Assembly: GCA_003142815.1 (NCBI GenBank)
Contig: PLNP01000051.1
Location: 1 to 32,904 of the forward strand
From: Rhodanobacteraceae bacterium
GTDB lineage: Bacteria > Pseudomonadota > Gammaproteobacteria > Xanthomonadales > Rhodanobacteraceae
Reading direction: 5' to 3'
DNA length: 32,904 nt
In this document: positions 16,574 through 24,500 of the stretch, one piece after another
Numbering within the stretch: position 1 is the first letter of the stretch
Layout of the letters: every line of letters begins with the position of its first letter
Notes under the pieces: generated by a model
Seen by the model: the letters and a program-made list of their open reading frames with translations, nothing else
What the model was told of the DNA's origin: nothing
Databases searched by the model: none
Made by a program: the position numbers and the translations under genes

Positions 16574-16820
16574 TGGCAGGATGTGTCGCCGTAGCGGATG
16601 CCGCCGTCGATGCCGTGCAGCATCAGGTTCATCAGCGCGAGGCGGTGGGTGTCTTGCACGTGCTCCATGCCGAAGAACGTGTTGCGCCGGTATTGACGCT
16701 GCTGCGCATCGGTGAGCGCGTCGATCGAGGAAACCGGCAACGAGGGCCATAGGTGACGCCGTCGCCCTTGAGCACATTGCACAGGTTCCACAGCTTGGCG
16801 ACGATGGCGGGGGTGGTCAT
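16561..16820 (-). pseudogene. hsdM: Remnant of type I restriction methylase gene hsdM
   Basis: From ATG at 16820 the frame reads MTTPAIVAKLWNLCNVLKGD and GVTYG, the typical N-terminus of HsdM. It then shifts frame and joins an internal HsdM segment (QRQYRRNTFFGMEHVQDTHR, LALMNLMLHGIDGG, IRYGD) before a stop. The region between these, normally well over 100 residues, and all of the C-terminal part with the NPPF/Y catalytic motif are missing. It is a deletion remnant and cannot encode a methylase. Its ATG overlaps the stop of the PIN gene (ATGA), so it was once the next gene in that operon. No hsdS or hsdR is visible. Confidence 0.8.
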
Positions 16821-17278
16821 GGGGAGATGCTGCCTGTCGCCGGCAGAGTCCGGGCGAACGCTTCGAGCGTGGAAATGGGGAAGGGGAGCCGCGCCGCCAG
16901 CGCATGCAGATCGCGGTCGCCGCTGACGAGGGCCCTGGCCTTGCCGCAGAACGCCAGTTCCACCAGCGGCTGGTCGAACGGGTCGCGACAGGTCGGCAAG
17001 ACGGGCAGCGGCACGGGAATGGTCACGGTTTGTGCGAAGGGCAGATAGTCGCCGAGCAGCTCTTCCTGCTCGTCGATGTCCAGGCGGAACTTCGGATAAA
17101 CCAGTACGCGGATCAGTTCGTGCACGGTCGCCGCGCTGGCCAGCGGCACGCAGGCGCCGGTCCGCCATGCGTGACGGATGCGCGCGGCAGCATTGCCACC
17201 GAACACCAGCGTCGAGACTACGATATTGGTATCCAGCACGATCCGCGGCGCGGGCGAACCACGACGGGGAGCGGTCAT
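16817..17278 (-). CDS. PIN-domain toxin (putative ribonuclease)
   Basis: A 153-residue PIN-domain protein of the putative toxin-antitoxin PIN family (COG1569-like). The four-acid active site is visible: D16 in RIVLDTNIVVSTLVFGG, the glutamate in TVHELIRVLVYPKF, the aspartates in TCRDPFDQPLVELAF and ALVSGDRDLHALA. PIN toxins cut RNA and are held inactive by an upstream-encoded antitoxin. ATG at 17278 overlaps the antitoxin stop (ATGA). Unlike its neighbours the frame is complete, with all catalytic residues. An open frame continues upstream from this ATG, but that extension is a shadow of the antitoxin and yjgR remnant. Confidence 0.85.
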   Translation of the reverse strand: MTAPRRGSPAPRIVLDTNIVVSTLVFGGNAAARIRHAWRTGACVPLASAATVHELIRVLVYPKFRLDIDEQEELLGDYLPFAQTVTIPVPLPVLPTCRDPFDQPLVELAFCGKARALVSGDRDLHALAARLPFPISTLEAFARTLPATGSISP

Positions 17279-17508
17279 TTCTTGCGCTTGCGCGCGGGTT
17301 TGGCCCGATAGCCGGCGGGCTGCTCGGAAACGCGGGCTGCCTTGCCGCCGGTTGTACGCGCCCACGCCACCGCATCGGCGATATCGGCCGGTGTGATGTT
17401 CAGTGCGGCGAGTTTGGCGCGCACGGCGTCGGCACGCTGGATGCGCACCGGCGTGAGCACGATCTGGCCGTCGCGCAGGGCAACATCGAAATATTCCGGT
17501 GCGCCCAA
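17275..17508 (-). CDS. Putative antitoxin of the PIN toxin
   Basis: A short protein (77 residues from TTG at 17508) reading APEYFDVALRDGQIVLTPVR followed by ADAVRAKLAALNITPADIAD and AVAWAR, with a basic tail KPARKRKK. The beta-rich start and the helical ADxVRAKLA segment are the pattern I associate with genes upstream of COG1569 PIN toxins. The normal ATG is not found: the 5' end directly abuts the truncated yjgR remnant and the frame stays open into it. So either the TTG is used, or the first codons were lost and it is expressed as a fusion. The stop overlaps the toxin start by four bases. Confidence 0.62.
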   Translation of the reverse strand: MGAPEYFDVALRDGQIVLTPVRIQRADAVRAKLAALNITPADIADAVAWARTTGGKAARVSEQPAGYRAKPARKRKK

Positions 17509-18155
17509 TGCCGCGCCCGGACAGATCCTGGCGCATGAAATCGGCGAGATCGAGCGCGGGTTCGCCGAAGAACGCATCGCCGCCGGCTTGCTCCAGCGAC
17601 AACAGCGCACGCTGGATCGCCGCGATCGAGGTCGGTGAAACCAGACCGTAATGCTGTGAGAGGTCCTTCGCGTTCTCGCTCGCCCACGACAGCAGCGCGC
17701 GCAGATCCTTGAGGTCGAGCAGCACCAGTCCATTGTCGTCGGCGGCCTTGAAACACGACCTCGAGCACGCCGGACTGGGTGTCGTTGAGCTACATCAGGC
17801 GAGCGAGCAGGTTCGGGCCTATCTCGGAAATCGTGGTCCGCACCGGATGGCCGAGCTTGCCGTAGATGTCCCAGAACACGACCGGATTGGCGCCCGCCGT
17901 CCATGCGATACCGAGCTTGTCGATGCGCGCCTTCAGCTTGTCGTTCATTACGCTGGCTTCGGCAAGGCCGGCGAGGTCGCCTTTCACGTCGGCAACGAAC
18001 ACCGGCACACCGAGTTTCGAGAAACCTTCGGCGAGCAACATCAGCGACACCGATTTGCCGGTGCCGGTCGCGCCGGCGATCATGCCGTGGCGATTCGCAT
18101 GCTTGGGCAGCAAATAAACTTCTTTGTCGCCTTTGCCGATCAGGATGTCATTCAT
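17509..18155 (-). pseudogene. yjgR: Truncated yjgR (DUF853, HerA-like ATPase) pseudogene
   Basis: From ATG at 18155 the frame matches the YjgR/DUF853 ATPase: [20 protein letters not shown] with Walker A GATGTGKS, then [35 protein letters not shown] and [13 protein letters not shown] codon (17790-17792) interrupts it where an amino acid is expected before LNDTQSGVLEVVF. One extra base near 17751-17753 then shifts the frame, and the sequence resumes as LLDLKDLRALLSWASENAKD, AIQRALLSLEQ and GDAFFGEPALDLADFMRQDL. It stops at SGRGI, where antitoxin sequence begins. More than half of the family length (about 500 aa) is missing. The cellular role of intact YjgR is poorly known. Confidence 0.85.
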
Positions 18156-18389
18156 TCTTTCGTAGATCGTCCTTCCGATTCGCCGATGTAGGCGATGATA
18201 GCCGGTGCGTCGTCGCGCCAGCAGCGCCAGTCGCACGAATCAGGGCTTGCAGACGGCGCGGCCTTTTTTGTTTTTCCTCGCGGCTGAGCAGGCGAGGGGT
18301 AGGATGCGATGGTCCGCGCGAAGACAGCGCGCAGTTTGCGATGCACGGCCGAGGTCGTTACCGTGTCGCGATCTTTCGGAGTCGAAAGC

Positions 18390-19892
18390 ATGCCGTCATT
18401 CCATCGTATTTCCGTCACTGCGCTCGCATTGTCGCTGGGCGCTTGCGCAGGCACTCCGCAACACGGCAATCCGCACGCGACTGCGGCCAAACCTGGCGAT
18501 TCGCAATCCAGCGCGCTGTATCAGCGACTGGACCAGGACAGCAAACGCTACGTGAGCGGACTCGATCTCGCGCGCAATGGCCACGTCGAGCAGGCGCAGG
18601 CCGAAATGAAGACCGCACTCGACGATCTGCGCGCGGCCGCCACGCGTTGCGGCGAGGTGCATGATTGCGATCAGCAGCGCTTCGTGGCGGTGTTCGACAA
18701 TCTGTTGCGACAAGGTATCGGCGGCCAAGCCGCCGAAGGCGATACCGATGGTGCGACGCCGGAGGCGACGGCCCAGTCGGGCGAAACATCGCCGCTGACC
18801 ACGTCGTTGCCCCAACTCGGTCGCACGGTGACCCTGCTCAAGGGCCGCGAGCTTGGCGACATCATCGCGTTGAATGGCCCGGTCAAGGCGGCGCTCGAAG
18901 AGTGGCTGACCCAATACCGCCCGAACCTGATGGACGCGTATGAGAACTATGAATACATGCGCCATCGCATGTGGCCCGAATATGAAAACGCCGGTCTGCC
19001 CGAGGCGCTGCTGTTCGGCATGCTCGCAAAGGAATCGGGCGGCAAGGTGCATGCGGTGTCGCGCTCGGGTGCGTCGGGTCCATTGCAGTTCATGTACGCG
19101 ACCGGCCTGCGCTTTGGCCTCAGTACCGTCAACGGTTTCGACCAGCGCTTCGATCCGCAACTGGCGGCGCGTGCGAACGCGGCCTACATGAACGAGCAAT
19201 TGGCGATCTTCAACAACAATCTCGAACTCGTGATCGGCGCCTACAACGGCGGCGAGGGTGCGATGCAGCGCCGCGCTGGCCGTGGCGCGAGCGCGCTCAG
19301 TTTCTGGAGTCCCGAGGTGTACTACGGCGTTTCCCAGGAAACCCGCGAATACGTGCCGATGGTGCTCGCCGCGGCTTGGCTGTTCATGCATCCGGATCGC
19401 TACAACCTGCAATTCCCGAAGATTCCTGGGCGTCCCGGTAGCATCACGTTGAAGCGCGCGGCATCGGTCGCCGAACTCACCGTGTGCCTTGGTCAGGATG
19501 GCAATCTGCACGATGGCTGGTTTCGCGCCCTGCGCAATCTGAATCCGCAGCTCGATCCGCAACAGCAACAACCGGTCGGTGCGCAGCTCGCGGTGCCGTT
19601 TCGTCTGGAGAAAACCTACCAGCGCGATTGCGCGGCTGGACGTTGGTCGACACTCGCCGCTGAATTGCATGCAGCTGTGATCCCTTTGCCGCCGCTGGTT
19701 GCACAGGCGAAACCGCAGCCGCAGCAGCGCCCGGCGGTCAAGACCTACGTGGCACGCAAGGGCGACACGCTCGCGTCGATCGCGCGCAAGAGCGGCGGTT
19801 GCAGCGTCCAGGCAATTGGCGCCGCGAACGGCCTGCGCGCGCCGCACTACTCACTGAAAACGGGACAGACGCTGAAGTTGACTGGCTGCTGA
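18390..19892 (+). CDS. MltD-like lytic transglycosylase lipoprotein with LysM
   Basis: A 500-residue peptidoglycan lytic transglycosylase that would cut the MurNAc-GlcNAc bond to give anhydro-muropeptides. The N-terminus is a lipoprotein signal with lipobox LGAC (Cys19), so it is attached to a periplasm-facing membrane. Residues 20-160 form a helical Ala/Gln-rich region. The SLT domain follows: ALLFGMLAKESGGKVHAVSR (catalytic Glu215), SGASGPLQFM and LVIGAYNGGEGAM. The C-terminal 50 residues form a LysM module (KTYVARKGDTLASIARKSGG), which binds glycan. ATG at 18390 begins the signal peptide; an upstream in-frame start at 18309 would bury it. The general layout matches MltD, with one LysM where E. 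coli has two. Confidence 0.88.
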   Translation: MPSFHRISVTALALSLGACAGTPQHGNPHATAAKPGDSQSSALYQRLDQDSKRYVSGLDLARNGHVEQAQAEMKTALDDLRAAATRCGEVHDCDQQRFVAVFDNLLRQGIGGQAAEGDTDGATPEATAQSGETSPLTTSLPQLGRTVTLLKGRELGDIIALNGPVKAALEEWLTQYRPNLMDAYENYEYMRHRMWPEYENAGLPEALLFGMLAKESGGKVHAVSRSGASGPLQFMYATGLRFGLSTVNGFDQRFDPQLAARANAAYMNEQLAIFNNNLELVIGAYNGGEGAMQRRAGRGASALSFWSPEVYYGVSQETREYVPMVLAAAWLFMHPDRYNLQFPKIPGRPGSITLKRAASVAELTVCLGQDGNLHDGWFRALRNLNPQLDPQQQQPVGAQLAVPFRLEKTYQRDCAAGRWSTLAAELHAAVIPLPPLVAQAKPQPQQRPAVKTYVARKGDTLASIARKSGGCSVQAIGAANGLRAPHYSLKTGQTLKLTGC

Positions 19893-20022
19893 GGGCGGAC
19901 GGCTCGGAAGGCAGGGCCGGCGCCGGGATGCCCGGCTGTTGAGGGCGGCGCGACCGGTTTTGGGGCGCGCTTTGGACGCTACCCGCAGCGCACATGTACG
20001 CGGGCACAACTGGCGCGACGGT

Positions 20023-20460
20023 TCAGGCCGCTTCGGCTTCGCCGACCATCCAGGCATTGAGGTCCGTCGCTGAAATCGTTTCCTTCAAGGTGCGCAGCGC
20101 GCGCATGACCTGGCGGTGCAGTTCCTGCTGCTCGGCGAACGGCGAATCCTTGGTTTCGTGAAAGACCACGGTCAACCACAGGGCCACGCCGCGCAGACGC
20201 ACCTGCAGGTTGTCCGAACGCAGGCGCTCAAGGCCGATATCCGTGCCGCTGCCCCAGGCGCGGTATTTTTCTTCCGGCGGAGTCGCGTACAGGTGCGGGA
20301 ATTCGCTTTTTGATGCGTTCGCAAACTCGCGCAGTGCGATCGCGGCGAGTTGGCGGCGCACGCTGGGTGCCAAGTGTTCCAACGTCTTGTTGATCTCGCG
20401 GAACTGGCGGCGCAGTTGCACCGAGCGGATCAAGGCAATCAAACGAGTCACGACTTGCAT
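20023..20460 (-). CDS. Conserved-looking protein of unknown function
   Basis: A 145-residue soluble, mostly helical protein. The first third is basic (MQVVTRLIALIRSVQLRRQF, then REINKTLEHLAPSVRRQLAA), the middle has GSGTDIGLERLRSDNLQVRL, then RGVALWLTVVFHETKDSPFA, and it ends in an acidic AEAEAA tail. I recognise no family. ATG at 20460 has GGGAG seven bases upstream; the in-frame start 69 bases earlier lies in AT-rich, promoter-like DNA and is unlikely. It follows psd on the same strand after 95 bases, so it may be a separate unit. Confidence 0.75.
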   Translation of the reverse strand: MQVVTRLIALIRSVQLRRQFREINKTLEHLAPSVRRQLAAIALREFANASKSEFPHLYATPPEEKYRAWGSGTDIGLERLRSDNLQVRLRGVALWLTVVFHETKDSPFAEQQELHRQVMRALRTLKETISATDLNAWMVGEAEAA

Positions 20461-20555
20461 AAAATTTCTCCCTGCCGTCTGTGGAGTTGAACGCAGCCAT
20501 TGGCCTGACAGTTTAAATCTTAACGCCATACTGACGGTCGAATTCGTTTAATGCG

Positions 20556-21431
20556 TCACAAATTGTCGAATTGCGTCACATTGTGACCTATTTTTATGCG
20601 CCCGACCGACTCCCCAACACGCACCGCCTGTTCCGGGCGCAAGGTCGGCTCGAATCGCCCCAGCTCCGCTGGCAGCAGCACAATCGCGGTCGAGCCCATA
20701 TTGAAGCGCCCGAGCTCAGCGCCACGTGCGAGTCGGATGCTGTGGCCACGGTAGTCGCGCCGCGTCGTTTTCGACGCGTACGGTGGCACTTCGACGCCGC
20801 GCCAAACCGTTTCGATGCCCGATACCAGCATCGCGCCGATCAGCACGACCACGAACGGTCCGTGCTCGTTCCGGAAGTGGCAGACCAGTCGCTCGTTGCG
20901 CGCAAACACCCGCGGGATCGCCAGGGCCGCGAACGGCGCGACGCTGAAGATCCGCCCCGGAATATGCACCGTTTCGACAAGTTCGCCGGCCAGCGGCATG
21001 TGCACGCGATGGTAGTCGCGCGGCGACAGATACACGGTCAGGAAACTGCCGTCGGCATAGACGGTGGCCGCATCTGCATCGCCGATTAGTTCGGCACTCG
21101 TAAAATCCTGCCCCTTGGCCTGCAGAATGCGCCCGGCCTCGATGGCGCCGGATTGACTGACGCGCCCGTCGGCCGGGCAGGCGATCGCATCGGCGTCGGT
21201 CGGCTGCGGCCGCGCGCCGACTTTCAGCGCGCGAGTGAAGAACGCGTTGAAATGCGGATACGCCGCGAAATCCGCGCTCTGCGCTTCGTCGAGGTCTACG
21301 TGGTAGCTGCGCACGATCCGCCCGATCAGGAAATCCTTCCACGGCCGCAACGTCCAGCGCGTCCCCCACAGCACGAGGCGCGACAGAAAGCGGTGCGGCA
21401 GCAGGTATTGCAGTAGAACGGCGGGGCGCAT
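20556..21431 (-). CDS. psd: Phosphatidylserine decarboxylase proenzyme
   Basis: Psd makes phosphatidylethanolamine from phosphatidylserine at the inner membrane. The 291-residue proenzyme has the family motifs ACPADGRVSQSGAIEAGRIL (catalytic-triad Asp88), YLSPRDYHRVHMPLAG (His144), FARNERLVCHF and the self-cleavage site GRFNMGSTAIVLLP, where cleavage between Gly246 and Ser247 creates the pyruvoyl group. The site is MGST rather than the more common LGST. It lacks the C-terminal tail of E. coli Psd (322 aa). The gene follows the SCO1-like gene after 28 bases in the same direction, so the two are probably co-transcribed. Confidence 0.95.
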   Translation of the reverse strand: MRPAVLLQYLLPHRFLSRLVLWGTRWTLRPWKDFLIGRIVRSYHVDLDEAQSADFAAYPHFNAFFTRALKVGARPQPTDADAIACPADGRVSQSGAIEAGRILQAKGQDFTSAELIGDADAATVYADGSFLTVYLSPRDYHRVHMPLAGELVETVHIPGRIFSVAPFAALAIPRVFARNERLVCHFRNEHGPFVVVLIGAMLVSGIETVWRGVEVPPYASKTTRRDYRGHSIRLARGAELGRFNMGSTAIVLLPAELGRFEPTLRPEQAVRVGESVGRIKIGHNVTQFDNL

Positions 21432-21459
21432 CAGATCAAGCCCATCAGCAGCCGGCCCA

Positions 21460-22101
21460 TCAGCGGCTGACCGCCAGCGTTTGCAGGTCTGCGGCGATCT
21501 TCGCCGCTTCGAACGGCGGCCGGAACAGGCCGATCTCGCGCCCTTCGGGGTCGATGATCACCGCGGATGCGCTGTGATCGACCGCGTAGTTGCCATCGGC
21601 GGACTTCTCGCGCGAATAGACGAGGCCGAGCGCACGGGTCAGCCGGGTCAGTTCGTCGTCGCTGCCGGTCGCAGCGACGAAGTCCTTGCTGAAGAATCCG
21701 ACGTAGCGCGCGAGCGGCGCGGGCGTGTCGCGCGCCGGGTCGACCGAGATGAAGTCGAAGCGCACCTTGTCCAATGCGCCGGCCGCGCCAAGCAGCTTCC
21801 ACGCTTGTTTGAACGTGGTCAGTGTGGTCGGGCAGACATCCGGGCAGTTTGTGTAGCCGAAGAACGCAACCGTCCAGTGGCCTTTCCAGTCCGCCAGCGT
21901 CAGCGGCTGGGTGTCGCTGCGAATCAGCTGGAAATCCGGCAGCGCACGCGGAGTCGGATAGAGCACCGCCGATTCAAGGTGTGGCGGCGCGGGTGCGCCG
22001 ACCATGCGCGAGCCGAACCACAGGCCGAGCGCGGCACCGAACGCGGCAATCAGGATCACGACGGTCGCGGACACGCGGCCGGCACTACGAAGTCGAGTCA
22101 T
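21460..22101 (-). CDS. SCO1/SenC family copper chaperone-like protein
   Basis: A 213-residue membrane-anchored thioredoxin-fold protein. SCO proteins deliver copper to, or keep reduced, the CuA site of cytochrome c oxidase. One N-terminal transmembrane helix (about 9-28, VSATVVILIAAFGAALGLWF) leaves the domain in the periplasm. The copper motif is in FFGYTNCPDVCPTTL (CPDVC) and the distal histidine in YAVDHSASAVIIDPEGRE. VDPARDTPAPLARY is also typical. ATG at 22101 puts the helix near the start; an upstream open extension has no family character. It is divergent from prmB and upstream of psd. No oxidase genes lie nearby. Confidence 0.9.
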   Translation of the reverse strand: MTRLRSAGRVSATVVILIAAFGAALGLWFGSRMVGAPAPPHLESAVLYPTPRALPDFQLIRSDTQPLTLADWKGHWTVAFFGYTNCPDVCPTTLTTFKQAWKLLGAAGALDKVRFDFISVDPARDTPAPLARYVGFFSKDFVAATGSDDELTRLTRALGLVYSREKSADGNYAVDHSASAVIIDPEGREIGLFRPPFEAAKIAADLQTLAVSR

Positions 22102-22191
22102 CCCCACATTGTAGGATGGTTTGTCGGGGCGGACATCCGGCGACGACGGAACAGGCCGGCGCGACCGCCGGAGTTGGCTCGCGAACCGACT

Positions 22192-22197
22192 TATACT
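22192..22197 (+). promoter_or_regulatory. Possible -10 box of prmB
   Basis: TATACT lies 28 bases upstream of the prmB GTG in the 124-base divergent region between the SCO1-like gene and prmB. It matches the -10 consensus at five of six positions, but no good -35 element lies 16-18 bases upstream, so the call is tentative. Confidence 0.3.
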
Positions 22198-22225
22198 GGG
22201 TGGCCTTCTTGCAAACGTACCCATC

Positions 22226-23146
22226 GTGACCATCGAACTCGCCACGATCGTCGATTTCATCCGCTATGGTGCCAGCCGCTTCGGCGCGGCTGGCCTGACC
22301 TTCGGCCACAGTTACGACAATGCGCTCGACGAGTCGACGCATCTGGTTCTGCATGCGCTGCACCTGCCGCACGATCTTGCGCCGGCCTACGGACAGGCGC
22401 GTTTGACCGCAGCCGAGAAGCGGGCGGTGATCACCCTGATCGATCGTCGCGTCGACGAGCACAAACCGGTCGCCTACCTGACCGGAGAGGCCTGGTTCGC
22501 CGGGCTCAAGTTCAAGTCCGACATGCGCGCGCTGGTGCCGCGCTCGCCGATCGCCGAATTGATCCAGGCCGGATTCTCGCCGTGGCTGGACGAACGCCAT
22601 GTCGAACGCGCGCTCGATCTGTGCACCGGTTCGGGCTGCATCGGCATCGCGATGGCCGCGCACAGTCCGGACTGGCAGGTCGACCTGGCTGACATCAGCG
22701 ACGACGCGCTGGCGCTTGCGCGCGAGAACGTCGAGTTCCAGGACGTTGGCGAGCGCGTGCGCGTGATCTGCTCCGATCTCTTCGCGAGTCTCGCCGGCGA
22801 ACGCTACGACCTGATCGTCAGCAATCCGCCCTACGTGACCGAACAGGAATTCGTCGCACTGCCGCCCGAATACGGCCACGAGCCTGCGCTAGGGTTGCGT
22901 GCCGGCGACGACGGTCTCGACTTTGCGCTGCGCATCCTCGCCGCCGCGCCCGACCATATGGGCGACGACGGTGTGCTGATCGTCGAGGTCGGCGAGAGCG
23001 AGCGCGCCTTGGTCGAACTGCTGCCGCAGGTGCCGTTCAACTGGATCGAGTTCAATGTCGGCCAGATGGGCGTGTTCCTGCTCGACCGCCGCGATCTGGT
23101 CGAGCATGCGGATGCGATTCGCGCGGTGGCGAAGGCGCGCGGATAG
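22226..23146 (+). CDS. prmB: 50S ribosomal protein L3 N5-glutamine methyltransferase
   Basis: PrmB methylates a glutamine of ribosomal protein L3 using S-adenosylmethionine. The 306-residue product matches the family: an N-terminal helical domain (TIVDFIRYGASRFGAAGLTF, FGHSYDNALDES), the PVAYLTGEAWF and VPRSPIAELI motifs, SAM motif LDLCTGSGCIGIAMA and the catalytic NPPY (residues 200-203). PVAYLTG with VPRSPIAE separates PrmB from the release-factor methylase PrmC. The GTG at 22226 fits the usual N-terminus but has no clear ribosome binding site; a slightly longer start in the same frame cannot be excluded. It is 30 bases downstream of a possible -10 box and divergent from the SCO1-like gene. 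Confidence 0.93.
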   Translation: MTIELATIVDFIRYGASRFGAAGLTFGHSYDNALDESTHLVLHALHLPHDLAPAYGQARLTAAEKRAVITLIDRRVDEHKPVAYLTGEAWFAGLKFKSDMRALVPRSPIAELIQAGFSPWLDERHVERALDLCTGSGCIGIAMAAHSPDWQVDLADISDDALALARENVEFQDVGERVRVICSDLFASLAGERYDLIVSNPPYVTEQEFVALPPEYGHEPALGLRAGDDGLDFALRILAAAPDHMGDDGVLIVEVGESERALVELLPQVPFNWIEFNVGQMGVFLLDRRDLVEHADAIRAVAKARG

Positions 23147-23152
23147 AGAACA

Positions 23153-23231
23153 TCGTCGTCCCGGCGGAAGCCGGGACCCAGCGTCTTCGGCCGCGCAGAG
23201 GCACTGGGTTCCGGCGTGGGTCGGAACGACG
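23153..23231. repeat. REP-like inverted repeat upstream of aroC
   Basis: TCGTCGTCCCGGCGGAAGCC, followed by GGGACCCAG, at 23153-23181 is an imperfect inverted copy of CTGGGTTCCGGCGTGGGTCG, followed by GAACGACGA, at 23203-23231. Each arm also contains a smaller palindrome (CCCGGC...GCCGGG). The same family occurs at 24394-24463, after aroC. It ends close to the possible aroC start at 23237. Confidence 0.75.
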
Positions 23232-23257
23232 AATTGATGGGTTCAATCGGATCGACC

Positions 23258-24376
23258 GTGTCCAGCAACGCATTCGGAAAACTCCTCACCGTCACCACCT
23301 TCGGCGAAAGCCACGGGCCGGCGATCGGTTGCGTGGTCGACGGCTGCCCGCCGGGGCTCGTAATCGCGCCGGAAGATTTCCGCGCGGACCTCGATCGCCG
23401 CGCAACCGGCAAGAGTCGCTACACCTCGCAGCGCCACGAGGCGGACGACGTCGAAATCCTCTCTGGCGTCTACGAAGGCCGCACCGCCGGCACGCCGATC
23501 GCGCTGCTGATCCGCAACACCGACGCGCGTTCGAAGGACTACAACGAACTCGCCGACACGTTCCGCCCCGGCCACGCCGACTACACCTATTGGCAGAAAT
23601 ACGGCATCCGCGATCCGCGTGGCGGTGGCCGTTCGTCCGCGCGCGAGACGACGATGCGCGTGGCGGCGGCGGTGATCGCGAAGAAATGGCTGGCGGAGAA
23701 GTTCGGCGTGCGCGTGCGCGGCCATCTCGCGCAGATCGGCGAGTTGGTGCCGCGCCTGCCTCCGGACGGCACGATCGACTGGGGCGCGGTCGAAGGCAAT
23801 CCGTTCTTCTGGCCCGATGCGGCGATGGTCAAAGAACTCGAGGACTACGTGAATGCGTTGCGCAAGTCCGGCGACTCGGTTGGCGCGCGCGTGACGGTCA
23901 TCGCCGACGGCGTGCCGCCGGGTTGGGGCGAACCGATCTACGGCAAGCTCGATGGCGAGCTCGCGGCCGCGCTGATGAGCATCAACGCGGTGAAGGGCGT
24001 CGAGATCGGCGCCGGCTTCGCTGCGATCACCCAGAAGGGCAGCGAACATCGCGACGAAATCACGCCGCAGGGATTCCTGTCGAACCACGCCGGCGGTATT
24101 CTCGGCGGTATTTCGACTGGCCAGCAGATCGTCGCGTCCATCGCGCTGAAGCCGACTTCGAGCATCTTGATTCCGGGCCGCAGCGTGAACATGGCCGGCG
24201 CATCGGTCGAGGTCGTGACCAAGGGCCGCCACGATCCCTGCGTCGGCATCCGCGCGACGCCGATCGCCGAGGCGATGGTCGCGCTGGTGCTGATGGACCA
24301 GGCGCTGCGCCATCGTGCACAGTGCGGCGATGTCGGCGAGGTGCTGCCGCGCGTACCCGGTGCAGACAGCGGATAA
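23258..24376 (+). CDS. aroC: Chorismate synthase
   Basis: AroC makes chorismate from 5-enolpyruvylshikimate-3-phosphate using reduced FMN, the last common step toward aromatic amino acids. The 372-residue product carries all family signatures: [40 protein letters not shown], then [20 protein letters not shown], and [15 protein letters not shown]. It slightly exceeds E. coli AroC (361 aa). The GTG at 23258 gives the usual N-terminus ([11 protein letters not shown]); an in-frame ATG at 23237 adds seven residues and is possible. Neither has a clear ribosome binding site, perhaps because a palindromic repeat lies immediately upstream. Repeats flank the gene on both sides, so it is likely transcribed on its own. 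Confidence 0.95.
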   Translation: MSSNAFGKLLTVTTFGESHGPAIGCVVDGCPPGLVIAPEDFRADLDRRATGKSRYTSQRHEADDVEILSGVYEGRTAGTPIALLIRNTDARSKDYNELADTFRPGHADYTYWQKYGIRDPRGGGRSSARETTMRVAAAVIAKKWLAEKFGVRVRGHLAQIGELVPRLPPDGTIDWGAVEGNPFFWPDAAMVKELEDYVNALRKSGDSVGARVTVIADGVPPGWGEPIYGKLDGELAAALMSINAVKGVEIGAGFAAITQKGSEHRDEITPQGFLSNHAGGILGGISTGQQIVASIALKPTSSILIPGRSVNMAGASVEVVTKGRHDPCVGIRATPIAEAMVALVLMDQALRHRAQCGDVGEVLPRVPGADSG

Positions 24377-24393
24377 CCGGCAATCTTGTTCAA

Positions 24394-24463
24394 GGTCATC
24401 CCGGCGCACGCCGGGATCCAGTTTTCCAGAAGGAGCTGGATTCCGGCTTTTGCCGGAATGACG
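24394..24463. repeat. REP-like inverted repeat between aroC and asd
   Basis: GGTCATCCCGGCGCACGCCG, followed by GGATCCAG, at 24394-24421 is an imperfect inverted copy of CTGGATTCCGGCTTTTGCCG, followed by GAATGACG, at 24436-24463. As RNA it would form a long stem with two internal mini-hairpins. It belongs to the same family as 23153-23231 and the half copy at 8571-8619. Confidence 0.8.
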
Positions 24464-24500
24464 AGAAAGAGGTTCTTTCCGTGTCCATTTTCCGATTCCC

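Noticed and set aside
17278-17725. Upstream extension of the PIN toxin frame to 302 residues
   Set aside because: The extra part is a yjgR fragment followed by out-of-frame antitoxin sequence; the toxin has its own ATG overlapping the antitoxin stop.
23153-24463. Repeats around aroC as a CRISPR array or transposon
   Set aside because: There are only two inverted palindromic units with a housekeeping gene between, no regular spacers, no transposase and no target duplication seen.
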